DNA of 64,000 nt from Paracoccus sp. MC1862 (GCF_016617715.1 NZ_CP067225.1:1302001-1366000), one strand, 5' to 3'. Numbered from the stretch's first letter, positions 53,671-63,111 are shown. Numbers and translations are program-made. Notes: generated from the sequence alone by a model not told the origin.

Positions 53671-54849
53671 ATGCCCGTCCCCTCGACAGTCGAGATCCTG
53701 CGCGACCTGGTGTCTTTCCCGACGATCTCGCGCCAGTCGAACCTGGCGCTGCTGGATCACGTCGAAAACCTGCTGGTTCCCGCAGGCGCGCGGGTCGAGC
53801 GTTTCGCCCATCCCGACGGATCGCGGGCGAACCTGTGGGTGACGGTCGGCCCCGAGGGGCCGGGGGGCCTTGTCCTGTCCGGCCACACGGACGTTGTGCC
53901 GGTCACGGGCCAGAACTGGACGACCGATCCCTTCACGCTGACCGAGGTGGACGGACGGCTTCACGGGCGCGGCACGGCGGACATGAAGGGCTTTCTTGCC
54001 GCGGCGGTGCGCGCTGCGCTGATGGCGGCGGGGCGGGATCTTCGGGCGCCCCTGCACCTTGCCCTGTCCTACGACGAGGAGATCGGCTGCCTGGGCGTCC
54101 GCGGCATGATCGAGGCGCTGGCCGCCCGCCCCGACCGCCCCGCGCTCTGCCTCATCGGCGAGCCGACGGGCATGAGGATCGCCGCCGGCCACAAGGGCAA
54201 GGCCGCCTTCCGCGCCTGCTGCCACGGACGCGACGGCCATTCGGCGCTGGCCCCGCAGGCGCTGAACGCGCTGCATTTGGGTGCCGCGTTCATTGCCGCG
54301 CTTCAGGCCCGGCAAGAGGACATCGCCGGCAACGGCCCGCGCGATCCCGGCTACGACATCCCCTACACGACGATCCACGCCGGGATCATGACCGGCGGCA
54401 CGGCGCTGAACATCGTCCCGAACCGCTGCGAGATCGACTTCGAGATCCGCAACATCGCCCAGGACGACCCTGATCCGATCCTCGCGAGGATCGAACAGGA
54501 TGCGGCCGGGATCGTGGCGCCATACCGCGACAGCTTTCCCGAGGCCGCCATCGCCATAACCGCCGTGTCCCGTTATCCGGGCCTGAACGCCGCCAAGGAT
54601 TCCCCCGCGATCCGGTTCCTGCGCCGGATCACGGGCGACAACGACCCGACGATCAAGGTCGCTTTCGGCACCGAGGCCGGGTTGTTCCATGACGGCCTGC
54701 AGATCCCCACCGCCATCTGCGGGCCGGGCTTCATGGAGCAGGGCCACAAGCCCGACGAATTCGTCTCGCGCGAGCAGCTCAACCGGTGTGACATGATGCT
54801 GGAGCAAGCGGTCGAGGCGGTGGCCTCGGGCCTTGATGACCACATCTGA
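53671..54849 (+). CDS. M20-family deacylase, ArgE-type
   Basis: A 392-residue zinc peptidase/deacylase like acetylornithine deacetylase. The metal and catalytic residues are visible: H72 and D74 in LSGHTDVVPV, D104 in GRGTADMKGF and E136/E137 in YDEEIGCLG, with the dimerisation domain between about 180 and 290 (GHSALAPQALNALH). GGAG precedes the ATG at 53671. It diverges from the flavin monooxygenase gene, which with RidA and DUF1028 suggests that the true substrate is an N-acylated catabolite rather than acetylornithine. argE as a symbol would be a guess. Confidence 0.85.
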   Translation: MPVPSTVEILRDLVSFPTISRQSNLALLDHVENLLVPAGARVERFAHPDGSRANLWVTVGPEGPGGLVLSGHTDVVPVTGQNWTTDPFTLTEVDGRLHGRGTADMKGFLAAAVRAALMAAGRDLRAPLHLALSYDEEIGCLGVRGMIEALAARPDRPALCLIGEPTGMRIAAGHKGKAAFRACCHGRDGHSALAPQALNALHLGAAFIAALQARQEDIAGNGPRDPGYDIPYTTIHAGIMTGGTALNIVPNRCEIDFEIRNIAQDDPDPILARIEQDAAGIVAPYRDSFPEAAIAITAVSRYPGLNAAKDSPAIRFLRRITGDNDPTIKVAFGTEAGLFHDGLQIPTAICGPGFMEQGHKPDEFVSREQLNRCDMMLEQAVEAVASGLDDHI

Positions 54850-55380
54850 CAGGCCCTTTCGCGAGGCGCCGGATCATCAAGGGCGGCGGGCGGACCGCAC
54901 ATGGGCGCACCGGCTCAGGCGTGAAAGCGGATTGTCTGGAGTGATCTGCACGTCGATGCCTTTGTTCGGCGAGGATCGCTCTGGAACCAGCCACTGCGTT
55001 CACATGAAGGCTGATACATCGCCCTGAAAGGTGAACCGGGACTGGAGCAAGGCTGTGACAAGGCCAATGGCCGTTGAAACTGCCGGGCGGCTTCCCACGG
55101 CAGCATCGGTTGACCTGCGGCAGAAGTATGCTGCGCTTGGAGCGCCTGGTCGGGACGCAGCATTTGAGGAGTTTCGGGAGGGGTTCTGCGGCCAGGCGCT
55201 CGACCGGGAAGCGGGCTGACCCTTCGCGGCCAGATGCCGGAAGCAGGGTGCAGGCACTGTCACCCCTTGCAATGCCCTTGGGCTTGGCATCACGTCGAAA
55301 CGAAGGCGCTCACTCGGCTGGTGCGCGCATCACCGTGGTGAGATCGAATTTCACCTCGAAACCGACGCCGGCAGGTCGGA
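54850..55380. other. Gene-free region after the M20 deacylase
   Basis: About 530 bases without a supported gene. Short frames such as 55031-55219 have no recognisable similarity. The stretch borders a cell-wall-hydrolase relic and may be decayed accessory DNA. Confidence 0.5.
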
Positions 55381-55565
55381 CATACTGGCGGGATGCGACC
55401 CGGTTCATCACGACGCTGCCGACCGCCGCCATGCCATCCCGGCTGGAGCGGTTGGATTGGAAATACATGGCACGCTCCATGCATTTTGCACATGCCGCAG
55501 CCGGACAGGGCTGCCACTGCAATCGCCACCAAAGGAAGGTTCCAGGCGAGGCGACGGGATCCCAT
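55381..55565 (-). pseudogene. SleB-like cell-wall hydrolase lipoprotein, relic
   Basis: The minus strand starts at 55565 with a lipoprotein signal (MGSRRLAWNLPLVAIAVAAL then SGC). After a frameshift near 55500 it reads KCMERAMYFQSNRSSRDGMA and VGSVVMNRVASRQY, the start of a SleB/hydrolase_2 domain, and similarity ends at about 55381. Most of the catalytic domain is missing. Confidence 0.7.
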
Positions 55566-55727
55566 CGACGGCTGCTCTTCGGTTGAAATCGCTGCACCTT
55601 GTCCAAGGCGGCCGGGAACGGCAGGGCGTCGCCTTTCCCGTGGTGGCGGGATGTCGTTTGCGAGAGGCTCGGCCTTCAGGTTGCCTTCGGCAGTTCCCTT
55701 CGATGGGGGCACTGACCCTCCGCCCGA

Positions 55728-56627
55728 TCATGCGGCTGCATTGCCCCTGCGGTTCAGCCGCAGGGCCGTGATCCCGGCCAGGATGATCAGGACCGAGCCG
55801 GTGACGGTCCACAGGTCCGGCCGCTCGCCGAAGACCATGATCCCGGCGATCATCGCGAAGACGAGGCGGGTATAGCGGAAGGGCGTGACGGCGCCGACCT
55901 CTCCGGTCCGCATGGCGATGGTCAGCGAGGTATAGGCGCCGATCCCCGCCACCGAGGCGGCCACGAGACCCAACCATGTGGCCGCATCGGGCCGGACCGG
56001 CGCCGGCCCGAAAGGCAGGGCGATCAGCCCCGCCACGATCAGCATCATGAAGCCCAGCACCCCGAGCTGCCGGAAGGACAGCGCGGGCGGCGCCGCACGG
56101 GTCGCGAGGTCACGCCCCGCGAAGCCCAGCATGGCAAGAACGGCCAGCACCGACAGCGACCCGAAGCCTTGCGCGCCGGGACGCAGGATCATCAGCACGC
56201 CGGCCAGCCCCACAGCGACCGCCAGCCAGCGCCGCGGCCCGATCCTTTCGCCGAAGATCACGATCGCGCCGACCATGACCACCAGCGGCGTCGCCTGCAG
56301 GATCGCCGAGGCGGTCGAAAGCGGCGTCAGCGCGATCGCCAGCATGAAGAACAGCCGCCCGACGATCTCGGACAATGAACGCAGGATCATCGCCGGCCGC
56401 AGCATGGCGCGGCTGACGGGCGGCTCGCCCGACCCTATCGCCCAGGCCGAAAATGCGATCACCCCGAAGACGCCGAAGGTCATCAGCACCTGCCCGACCG
56501 GCAGGCTGCCCGCGGCGAGCTTCAGCAGCGCATCCTCGACCGAAAAGCCCGCCATGGCGAGGCACATGAACAGGGCGCCCCGGCGGTTCCAGGCAGGACC
56601 AAGGCGGGATGACAGGGGCATGTCCAT
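55728..56627 (-). CDS. DMT-family exporter (EamA type)
   Basis: A 299-residue inner-membrane protein with about ten hydrophobic segments arranged as two EamA repeats (about 20-140 and 160-290; for example VLMTFGVFGVIAFSAWAI, LAIALTPLSTASAILQATPL, VLGFMMLIVAGLIALPFG). Substrates in this family are often amino acids or metabolites; none can be assigned here. AAGGA is seven bases before the ATG. It is convergent with nothing nearby and diverges from the Ldh-family gene at 56758. Confidence 0.9.
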   Translation of the reverse strand: MDMPLSSRLGPAWNRRGALFMCLAMAGFSVEDALLKLAAGSLPVGQVLMTFGVFGVIAFSAWAIGSGEPPVSRAMLRPAMILRSLSEIVGRLFFMLAIALTPLSTASAILQATPLVVMVGAIVIFGERIGPRRWLAVAVGLAGVLMILRPGAQGFGSLSVLAVLAMLGFAGRDLATRAAPPALSFRQLGVLGFMMLIVAGLIALPFGPAPVRPDAATWLGLVAASVAGIGAYTSLTIAMRTGEVGAVTPFRYTRLVFAMIAGIMVFGERPDLWTVTGSVLIILAGITALRLNRRGNAAA

Positions 56628-56757
56628 GAACTCGGTCCTTCAACTGTTCCCAAGCAGAGCCGGGCGGAACCCGCGCCGAAGGCAGGCCCCTGTCCGGGTG
56701 AACTGGCATCCCGCGCGGCACCTTGGCAATATGAGCCGTTATGGAGGATGATCGACC

Positions 56758-57765
56758 TTGACCGACGAGATACGGCTTTCCGAGGCCGAGACATACCGGC
56801 TTGCCCATGACTTCCTGACCTTTCACGGGTTGTCACAGGATCAGTCGGCGGCCATGGCAGGAATACTGACCAAGGCCCAGCGCGACGGGAGCCTTTCTCA
56901 CGGGCTGCAACGCCTGCCCGGAACGCTCGAGACGATGGGCCATCCGGCCTTTGACCGCGAGGCCGTTGCCCTCGTCACCCCCGTCACGCCGGCAGTCGTC
57001 CGGGTGGACGCGGGCTTCGGCTTTTCCATATCCGCCGCCCTGGCCGGCCTGCCTGCCCTGATCGAGCGCGCGCGGGCGCTGGGCATCGCCATGCTGGCGG
57101 TCAACAACGGCTTTCACTCGACGGCGCTCTGGCCGGTGGTCGAGGAGATCGCCGAAAGCGGGCTTGTGGCGTTGTCGATGAACCCCACCCATGACTGGGT
57201 CGCCCCGGCCGGCGGCACGAGGCCGGTGCTGGGCACCAATCCGCTGGCCTTCGCCTGGCCGCGGGCCGGGAAGCCGCCCTATGTGTTCGACTTCGCCACC
57301 ACGGCGGCCTCGCGCGCCGACATCGCCCTGCACCGGCAGGCGGGCAAGGCGATCTCCGAAGGCTGGGGCCTCGACCCCGAGGGGCGCCCGACGACGGACC
57401 CTGCCGAGGTGCTGTCCGGCGCAATGCTGCCCTTCGGCGGCCACAAGGGCTCGGCGCTCGCCACCATGATCGAGCTGATGGCAGGCCCCTTCATCGGCGA
57501 CCGCACCAGCCGGCAGTCGGCCGAGTTCGATGCGGGTCAGAATGCCGCCCCTTGCCATGGCGAGCTGATCATCGCCTTCGATCCCGCGCTGCTGTCCACG
57601 CCTGACGATCTCGCCGCCGCCGAAAGCGTGCTGGACGCGATCGAGGACCAGGGCGCCCGCCTTCCCGGCAGCCGCCGCCATGCCGAGCGCGCCCGCAACC
57701 TGCGCGACGGCATCCCTGTCAGCCGGGCGCTGCACGAGCGGATTCGCGGGTTGATGGAAGGCTGA
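56758..57765 (+). CDS. Ldh-family (malate/lactate dehydrogenase-like) oxidoreductase
   Basis: A 335-residue NAD(P)H-dependent dehydrogenase of the MDH2/Ldh_2 family, which includes ureidoglycolate, sulfolactate and delta1-piperideine-2-carboxylate reductases. Features are HGLQRLPGTLETM, the His in NNGFHSTALWPVVEEIAESG, FDFATTAASRADIAL and LPFGGHKGSALATMIELMAG. The start is a TTG at 56758, with GGAGG ten bases upstream and no in-frame ATG nearby. The specific substrate is not evident. It diverges from the DMT exporter. Confidence 0.88.
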   Translation: MTDEIRLSEAETYRLAHDFLTFHGLSQDQSAAMAGILTKAQRDGSLSHGLQRLPGTLETMGHPAFDREAVALVTPVTPAVVRVDAGFGFSISAALAGLPALIERARALGIAMLAVNNGFHSTALWPVVEEIAESGLVALSMNPTHDWVAPAGGTRPVLGTNPLAFAWPRAGKPPYVFDFATTAASRADIALHRQAGKAISEGWGLDPEGRPTTDPAEVLSGAMLPFGGHKGSALATMIELMAGPFIGDRTSRQSAEFDAGQNAAPCHGELIIAFDPALLSTPDDLAAAESVLDAIEDQGARLPGSRRHAERARNLRDGIPVSRALHERIRGLMEG

Positions 57766-58002
57766 CAACAGCCCTGCCAGCCGGACGCCCAGGGGCCGGG
57801 GAAGGTGCCCATGACTGCGGCGCCGACATCGCGCACATGGCTTGCCAACCTGAGCGTCCAGTCTGAACAACGAACTTCGGCGGTCTGGCATCCAAGTTCA
57901 AGAAGCCGAGGATGCAGCGGCACGTCGCAGACGTCACCTGCCTCGTGTTCCGTTTTCTGGCCCGCAACAATCAATCATGACGGACGCATGGCGCGGATCG
58001 TT

Positions 58003-58299
58003 TCAAGCCAAATCATGAAGGCGATCATGCCGGGCGTGGTGCGAGGCGGCAAGCTGCGCTGGCACAATCAGGTATCGCGCAACCTCCGCAGACTGCCCGG
58101 CCTGCCGCTCGGGCTTGGTGATCAGACGTCGGGGTTCGGCAACCGCCCCTGGCAGCAACCGCACGGCCCCGCTCCACTCGCCGCCGATGGGCTGTATCAG
58201 CCCTGTCCTGCCGATAATTGGTTGAAGCGCCTTCGGGACAGCAATCCGGGCGTAGAATCTTCCACCCGCGACCTTCGGATGACGGACTTGTCCGGTCAT
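58003..58299 (-). pseudogene. Tyrosine recombinase (integrase) N-terminal fragment
   Basis: Only the N-terminal about 98 residues remain. The opening VRHPKVAGGRFYARIAVPKA and LPGAVAE match SAM-like N-terminal parts of phage/ICE integrases, up to VARYLIVPAQLAASHHAR. The catalytic domain with the R-H-R-Y residues is absent; fragments in other frames continue to about 57780 without clear identity. The start lies 80 bases beyond the 3' end of tRNA-Thr and points away from it, the classical layout of an element that integrated into that tRNA gene and was then lost. Confidence 0.72.
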
Positions 58300-58378
58300 G
58301 TCGCAGCCCTTGTTCTGGCACCAGAAACGGCACAAGGCCCGGTGACGCAAGGGCTTTCAGAAATTGCCGAGAAAGCGA

Positions 58379-58453
58379 TGGTGCTGCGAGAGAGGATTGA
58401 ACTCTCGACCTCACCCTTACCAAGGGTGTGCTCTACCACTGAGCTACCGCAGC
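58379..58453 (-). tRNA. tRNA-Thr(GGT)
   Basis: On the minus strand: acceptor GCTGCGG pairs with TCGCAGC, D stem GCTC/GAGC, anticodon stem CACCC/GGGTG with loop TTGGTAA (anticodon GGT), T stem GAGAG/CTCTC with loop TTCAATC, and encoded CCA (TGG at 58379-58381). It is adjacent to the integrase fragment. Confidence 0.95.
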
Positions 58454-58573
58454 GCCGTGCGGGGCGATTTAGACCCAAGCTCTCGGGGGCGCAAGGGGGT
58501 AGTCGCGGAAATCCGCCATGATCCTGCGCGGCGGCTGCTGGACGGGACGGCCCCCGGCAATTAACAGGGCCGG

Positions 58574-58774
58574 ATGAGCAAGGATCGCCCTTCCCATCCC
58601 GCAGACAGCCGCGAGGCCCGGCTGGGCGCGGCCTTGCGCGCCAACCTCGCGCGGCGCAAGGCGCAGGCGCGCAGCCGGGCTGCGGATGAACGGGACGACA
58701 GGTCGGACCCCGCAGGAGCCGGGGACAACGCAGAGACGGGGACGAACCCGCACAAGGGGCACGGGCAGGACTGA
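58574..58774 (+). CDS. Small conserved hypothetical protein upstream of murA
   Basis: A 66-residue basic, hydrophilic protein with [20 protein letters not shown] in the middle and a Gly/Asn-rich tail. No membrane segment or signal peptide is present. Its TGA overlaps the murA ATG, and proteins like this precede murA in Rhodobacterales to my recollection. Function unknown; the coupling suggests co-expression with murA. Confidence 0.75.
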   Translation: MSKDRPSHPADSREARLGAALRANLARRKAQARSRAADERDDRSDPAGAGDNAETGTNPHKGHGQD

Positions 58775-60057
58775 TGGACACGATTCTGGTGCGCGGCAAC
58801 GGGCCGCTGAACGGCGAGATTCCGATCGCGGGGGCGAAGAACGCCTGTCTCACGCTGATGCCTGCGACCCTGCTGACGGATGAGCCGCTGACGCTGACCA
58901 ACGCGCCGCGGCTGTCCGACATCCGCACCATGACGGCGCTGCTGCGCTCGCTGGGGGCCGAGGTGGCCGGCCTGCAGGACGGGCAGGTCTTGGCGCTGTC
59001 CAGCCATGCGCTGACCAGCCATACCGCCGATTATGACATCGTGCGGAAGATGCGGGCCTCGATCCTGGTGCTGGGGCCGATGCTGGCGCGGGATGGCCAC
59101 GCGGTCGTCTCGCTGCCGGGCGGCTGCGCCATCGGGGCGCGGCCGGTGGACCTGCACCTGCGCGCGTTGCAGGCGATGGGGGCGGATCTGGACCTGCGCG
59201 ACGGCTATGTCCACGCCAAGGCGCCGGCGGGCGGCTTGAAGGGCGCGGTGATCGACTTTCCGCTGGTGTCCGTGGGCGCGACCGAGAACGCGCTGATGGC
59301 GGCGACTCTGGCACGGGGCACGACGGTCCTGAACAACGCGGCGCGCGAGCCGGAGATCGTCGATCTCGCCCGCTGCCTGCGGCGGATGGGGGCCGAGATC
59401 GAGGGCGAGGGCACCTCCACCATCACCGTGCAGGGCGTGAAGCGTCTGGGGGGCGCGACCCATCCCGTCGTGACCGACCGGATCGAGTTGGGAACGTATA
59501 TGCTCGCGCCGGCGATCTGCGGCGGCGAGGTGACCTGCCTCGGCGGCAGGATCGAACTTGTGCAGGCCTTCTGCGAAAAGCTGGACGAGGCCGGGATCAG
59601 CGTGACCGAATCCGAGCGTGGGCTGACCGTGAGCCGCCGGAACGGGCGGGTCAACGCGGTCGATGTCGTGACCGAGCCTTTCCCCGGCTTCCCCACCGAC
59701 CTGCAGGCGCAGATGATGGCGCTGCTTTGCACGGCGGATGGCGTCAGCGTGCTGGAGGAGACGATCTTCGAGAACCGCTTCATGCACGCCCCCGAACTGG
59801 CCCGCATGGGCGCGCGGATCGAGGTCCATGGGGGGCACGCCCGCGTGACCGGCGTGGAAAAGCTGCGGGGCGCGCCGGTGATGGCGACGGACCTGCGGGC
59901 AAGCGTCAGCCTGATCCTCGCGGGGCTGGCGGCGGAAGGCGAGACGGTGGTCAACCGCGTCTACCATCTGGATCGCGGCTATGAGAAGGTCGTGGGCAAG
60001 CTGCGCGCCGTGGGCGCGGATATCGAACGGATCAAGGAGCAGCCAGCCCATGACTGA
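58774..60057 (+). CDS. murA: UDP-N-acetylglucosamine 1-carboxyvinyltransferase
   Basis: First committed step of peptidoglycan synthesis: adds enolpyruvate from PEP to UDP-GlcNAc. The 427-residue protein has the KNACL active-site region (residues 22-26), the catalytic Cys118 in [32 protein letters not shown] and the closing [19 protein letters not shown]. Fosfomycin would react with Cys118. The start overlaps the upstream small gene by one base; the stop overlaps the DUF2948 gene by eight. Confidence 0.97.
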   Translation: MDTILVRGNGPLNGEIPIAGAKNACLTLMPATLLTDEPLTLTNAPRLSDIRTMTALLRSLGAEVAGLQDGQVLALSSHALTSHTADYDIVRKMRASILVLGPMLARDGHAVVSLPGGCAIGARPVDLHLRALQAMGADLDLRDGYVHAKAPAGGLKGAVIDFPLVSVGATENALMAATLARGTTVLNNAAREPEIVDLARCLRRMGAEIEGEGTSTITVQGVKRLGGATHPVVTDRIELGTYMLAPAICGGEVTCLGGRIELVQAFCEKLDEAGISVTESERGLTVSRRNGRVNAVDVVTEPFPGFPTDLQAQMMALLCTADGVSVLEETIFENRFMHAPELARMGARIEVHGGHARVTGVEKLRGAPVMATDLRASVSLILAGLAAEGETVVNRVYHLDRGYEKVVGKLRAVGADIERIKEQPAHD

Positions 60058-60526
60058 CGCCAGCTACGCCGACGCCGATCCCGCAGGCCCTGTCGCCATC
60101 CGGGCCGAGGACGCCGACGACCTGCGCATCCTTGCCACGCTGGTGCAGGACGCGGTGCTGACGGTCGGCGACATGGCGCATGACGGGAAGGCGCGGCGCT
60201 TCAGCCTGCTGCTGACCCGCTTCCGCTGGGAGGATGCCGAGGCCGCGCGGCGCGAGGGGCGGCCCTTCGAGCGGGTGCGCTCGCTTCTGGTGATCTCGGA
60301 CGTGCTGCGGGTGCGGCATGATGGCATCGACCGGGGCGATCCGGGCACGGTGATGTCACTGCTGGACGTGGCCTGGACGTCGGGCGAGGACGGCACCGGG
60401 GTCGTGACGCTGAGTTTCGCGGGCGACGGGACCATCGCCATCGACGCCGAGTGCCTGTGCGTCGATCTGCGCGACGTGACCCGGCCGCATCGGGCGGTCT
60501 CGGGCGAGATGCCGCGGCACGAGTGA
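60050..60526 (+). CDS. DUF2948 family protein
   Basis: A 158-residue protein of the DUF2948 family: [32 protein letters not shown] and [16 protein letters not shown], with [18 protein letters not shown] at the end. The family is almost confined to alphaproteobacteria and sits between murA and hisD. The role is unknown. Its ATG overlaps the end of murA. Confidence 0.88.
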   Translation: MTDASYADADPAGPVAIRAEDADDLRILATLVQDAVLTVGDMAHDGKARRFSLLLTRFRWEDAEAARREGRPFERVRSLLVISDVLRVRHDGIDRGDPGTVMSLLDVAWTSGEDGTGVVTLSFAGDGTIAIDAECLCVDLRDVTRPHRAVSGEMPRHE

Positions 60527-60563
60527 AGGAAGGGGCTTCGCCCCTCGCCGCCGCTGGCGGCTC

Positions 60564-60591
60564 ACCCCAGGGTATTCGGGCCAGAAAGAAG
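60564..60591. repeat. Intergenic motif TTCTTTCTGGCCCGAATACC, copy 2 (reverse orientation)
   Basis: On the plus strand this reads CCCCAGGGTATTCGGGCC then AGAAAGAAG, the reverse complement of the motif at 36483-36506 with one difference in the core. It falls between DUF2948 and hisD, 72 bases before the hisD start. Confidence 0.6.
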
Positions 60592-60662
60592 TCGCGGGCA
60601 TCGGCTTGAGAGCCGGGGCGCGGGACGGTAATTGGCGGGCCAAGCCGCCGAAAGGACTGACC

Positions 60663-61967
60663 ATGCCCGTCTTCCTGTCCACCACCGACGCCGATTTCGA
60701 GGCGCGCTTCGCCGCCATGCTGTCGGCCAAGCGCGAGGATGCCGCCGATGTGGGCGACGCCGTGGCCGCGATCATCGCGGATGTGCGGGCGCGGGGGGAT
60801 GCGGCGCTGGTCGAACTGACCGCGCGCTTCGACAGGCTGGAGCTGACGGCCGAAGGGCTGCGGTTTTCCCCGGCCGAGATCGAGGCGGCGGCGGCGCAGG
60901 TGTCATCCGAGGATCGCGCGGCGCTGGAACTCGCGGCCGGGCGCATCCGCGACTATCACGCGCGGCAGGTGCCCGAGGACGCGATGTGGACCGACGGGGC
61001 GGGCGCGCGGCTGGGCTGGCGCTGGACGCCTGTTTCGTCGGCGGGGCTGTATGTGCCGGGAGGGCAGGCAAGCTATCCCTCCTCGGTGCTGATGAATGCG
61101 ATTCCTGCACAGGCGGCGGGGGTCGAGCGGCTGGTGGTCTGCGTGCCGACACCGCGGGGCGAGGTGAATCCGCTGGTGCTGCTGGCCTGCCGGTTGGCCG
61201 GGGTGGACGAAATCTACCGCATCGGCGGGGCGCAGGCGATCGCGGCGCTGGCCTATGGGACCGAGACGATCCGTCCGGTGGACAAGATCACCGGGCCGGG
61301 GAACGCTTATGTCGCAGCGGCCAAGCGGCAGGTCTTCGGCCGCGTCGGCATCGACAGCATCGCCGGGCCGTCCGAGGTGCTGGTGATCGCGAAAGGGGCG
61401 CAGAACCCGGAATGGCTGGCGCTGGACCTGCTGGCGCAGGCGGAACATGACGCGGACGCGCAGGCGATCCTGATCTCGCCGGACCCCTCGCTGGCGCAGG
61501 CCGTCGCAGCCGAGGTCGAGCGGCTGCTGCCCACCCTTCCCCGCGCCGCCATCGCCGGCGCAAGCTGGCGCGACCACGGCACGGTGATCGTGACCCGCGA
61601 TCTGGCCGAGGCGGCGGCGCTGTCAGACCGTATAGCCCCCGAGCATCTGGAGCTTTGCGTGGACGATCCGGACGCACTGGCCGCTCAGGTCAACCACGCC
61701 GGCGCCATCTTCCTGGGCGGCTGGACGCCCGAGGCGGCGGGCGATTATGTCAGCGGGCCGAACCACGTCCTGCCGACCGCCCGCTCGGCGCGGTTTTCTT
61801 CGGGGCTGTCGGTGATGGATTTTCTCAAGCGCACGACGCTGTCGCGGCTGGACCCCGGCTCGCTGTCGGCCATCGGGCCGGCGGCGGTCCGGCTGGCCCT
61901 GTCCGAGGGGCTTTCCGCCCATGCCCGTTCCATCGAGGCGCGGCTGGCCACGCTGAACCGGGGCTGA
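60663..61967 (+). CDS. hisD: Histidinol dehydrogenase
   Basis: Last two steps of histidine synthesis: oxidises L-histidinol to L-histidine with NAD+. The 434-residue zinc enzyme shows SSAGLYVPGGQASYPSSVLM, VCVPTPRG, YRIGGAQAIAALAYGTETI, KITGPGNAYVAAAKRQVFG, IAGPSEVLVIA and GPNHVLPTARSARFSSGLSV. The ATG at 60663 begins MPVFLSTTD, the family start; an upstream extension of 19 codons is unsupported. Other his genes, hisH and hisB, lie 1 kb downstream on the other strand. Confidence 0.96.
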   Translation: MPVFLSTTDADFEARFAAMLSAKREDAADVGDAVAAIIADVRARGDAALVELTARFDRLELTAEGLRFSPAEIEAAAAQVSSEDRAALELAAGRIRDYHARQVPEDAMWTDGAGARLGWRWTPVSSAGLYVPGGQASYPSSVLMNAIPAQAAGVERLVVCVPTPRGEVNPLVLLACRLAGVDEIYRIGGAQAIAALAYGTETIRPVDKITGPGNAYVAAAKRQVFGRVGIDSIAGPSEVLVIAKGAQNPEWLALDLLAQAEHDADAQAILISPDPSLAQAVAAEVERLLPTLPRAAIAGASWRDHGTVIVTRDLAEAAALSDRIAPEHLELCVDDPDALAAQVNHAGAIFLGGWTPEAAGDYVSGPNHVLPTARSARFSSGLSVMDFLKRTTLSRLDPGSLSAIGPAAVRLALSEGLSAHARSIEARLATLNRG

Positions 61968-62049
61968 CGTGTTTCCCGCTTGAATGATCCCGCGCTTGCC
62001 GTGATCTTGGCACCCGCCCACAGGGGCAGCGCAGCAAGGGGCACGCCCG

Positions 62050-62532
62050 ATGACAACCGATCGCCTGATCCGCGTCGAGATCGACGATTCCGCCCTGCCC
62101 CCTGCCACACCCGAGATGGAGCAGGAGCGTCGTGTCGCTATCTTCGACCTGCTGGAAGACAACAGCCTCGCCCTGCCCGGCCGCCCCGACCAGCCCGCGC
62201 CGGATGGCCCCTATGCGCTGCTGCTGGCGGTGCGCGACCGGCGGCTGGTGTTCGAGCTGTCCTCGGAAGCCGGCGAAAGGCTGGCCGAGTTCCACCTGGC
62301 GATGGGTCCCTTGCGGCAGGTGGTGAAGGATTATTTCCAGATCTGCGAAAGCTATTTCGACGCGGTCAAGCGCCTTCCGCCCGCGCAGATCGAGGCCATC
62401 GACATGGCCCGGCGCGGCATCCACAACGAAGGCGCGCGCACCCTGCAGGAACGGCTCGACGGCAAGGCCAGGGTGGACATCGACACCTCGCGCCGACTGT
62501 TCACCCTGATCTGCGCGCTGGTGGCGGAATAA
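62050..62532 (+). CDS. UPF0262 family protein
   Basis: A 160-residue alphaproteobacterial protein: LIRVEIDDSALPPATPEMEQ, RRVAIFDLLEDNSLALPGR, PYALLLAVRDRRLVFELSSE and GPLRQVVKDYFQICESYFDA. Function unknown. It lies between hisD and the LMW phosphatase gene, which starts six bases after its stop, a neighbourhood that I recall as conserved in Rhodobacterales. Confidence 0.92.
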   Translation: MTTDRLIRVEIDDSALPPATPEMEQERRVAIFDLLEDNSLALPGRPDQPAPDGPYALLLAVRDRRLVFELSSEAGERLAEFHLAMGPLRQVVKDYFQICESYFDAVKRLPPAQIEAIDMARRGIHNEGARTLQERLDGKARVDIDTSRRLFTLICALVAE

Positions 62533-62537
62533 CCCCC

Positions 62538-63041
62538 GTGGAGGCCAAGACAGGTATCCCGAACTCGGTCCTGTTCTGCTGCGATCACAATGCCATCCGC
62601 TCGCCCATGGCCGAGGGGATGATGAAGAAGTTCTATGGGCGCCAGGCCTATGTGCAGTCGGCGGGCGTTCACAACGACATGGAGATCGACGGCTTCGCCA
62701 TCACCGTCTGCCACGAGATCGGGATCGAGCTGTCACGCCACCGCACCCGCAGCTTCGAGGACATGCGCGACTGGGGCGACGACCTCGGGCAGTTCGACCT
62801 GATCGTGGCGCTGTCGCCCGCCAGCAAGCACCAGTCGCTGGAACTGACGCGGCATTTCCATCTGGACGTGGAATACTGGCCGATCATGGACCCCTCGGGG
62901 ATCACCGAGGCGCGCGAGGCGAAGCTGGCGCTTTACCGCCAGTCGCGGGACCAGATCATGGCCCGTATGCTTGGCCGCTTCGGCGAGCCGATCGAGTCCG
63001 AGGGCAGTGAGTCGCTGCGCGCTGCCATGCCGGACCGCTGA
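62538..63041 (+). CDS. Low-molecular-weight protein-tyrosine-phosphatase-like protein
   Basis: A 167-residue protein with the CX5R phosphatase loop C15-DHNAI-R21-S (VLFCCDHNAIRSPMAEG) and a C-terminal Asp in YWPIMDPSGIT. It could act on protein tyrosine phosphate or, as in related folds, on arsenate; the family is uncertain. The only suitable start is a GTG at 62538, five bases after the stop of UPF0262. A weak hairpin (GGGG AAAA GCCCC) follows near 63085-63100. Confidence 0.85.
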   Translation: MEAKTGIPNSVLFCCDHNAIRSPMAEGMMKKFYGRQAYVQSAGVHNDMEIDGFAITVCHEIGIELSRHRTRSFEDMRDWGDDLGQFDLIVALSPASKHQSLELTRHFHLDVEYWPIMDPSGITEAREAKLALYRQSRDQIMARMLGRFGEPIESEGSESLRAAMPDR

Positions 63042-63111
63042 CCTCTCCCTTCAATCTTCCTTGCCGGAACCCCCCGCGAGTGAGCCAAGGGGAAAAGCCC
63101 CGTGGCCACGC

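Noticed and set aside
53671..54849. Assigning argE by name
   Set aside because: The catabolic context (FMO, RidA, DUF1028) argues against arginine biosynthesis as the role.
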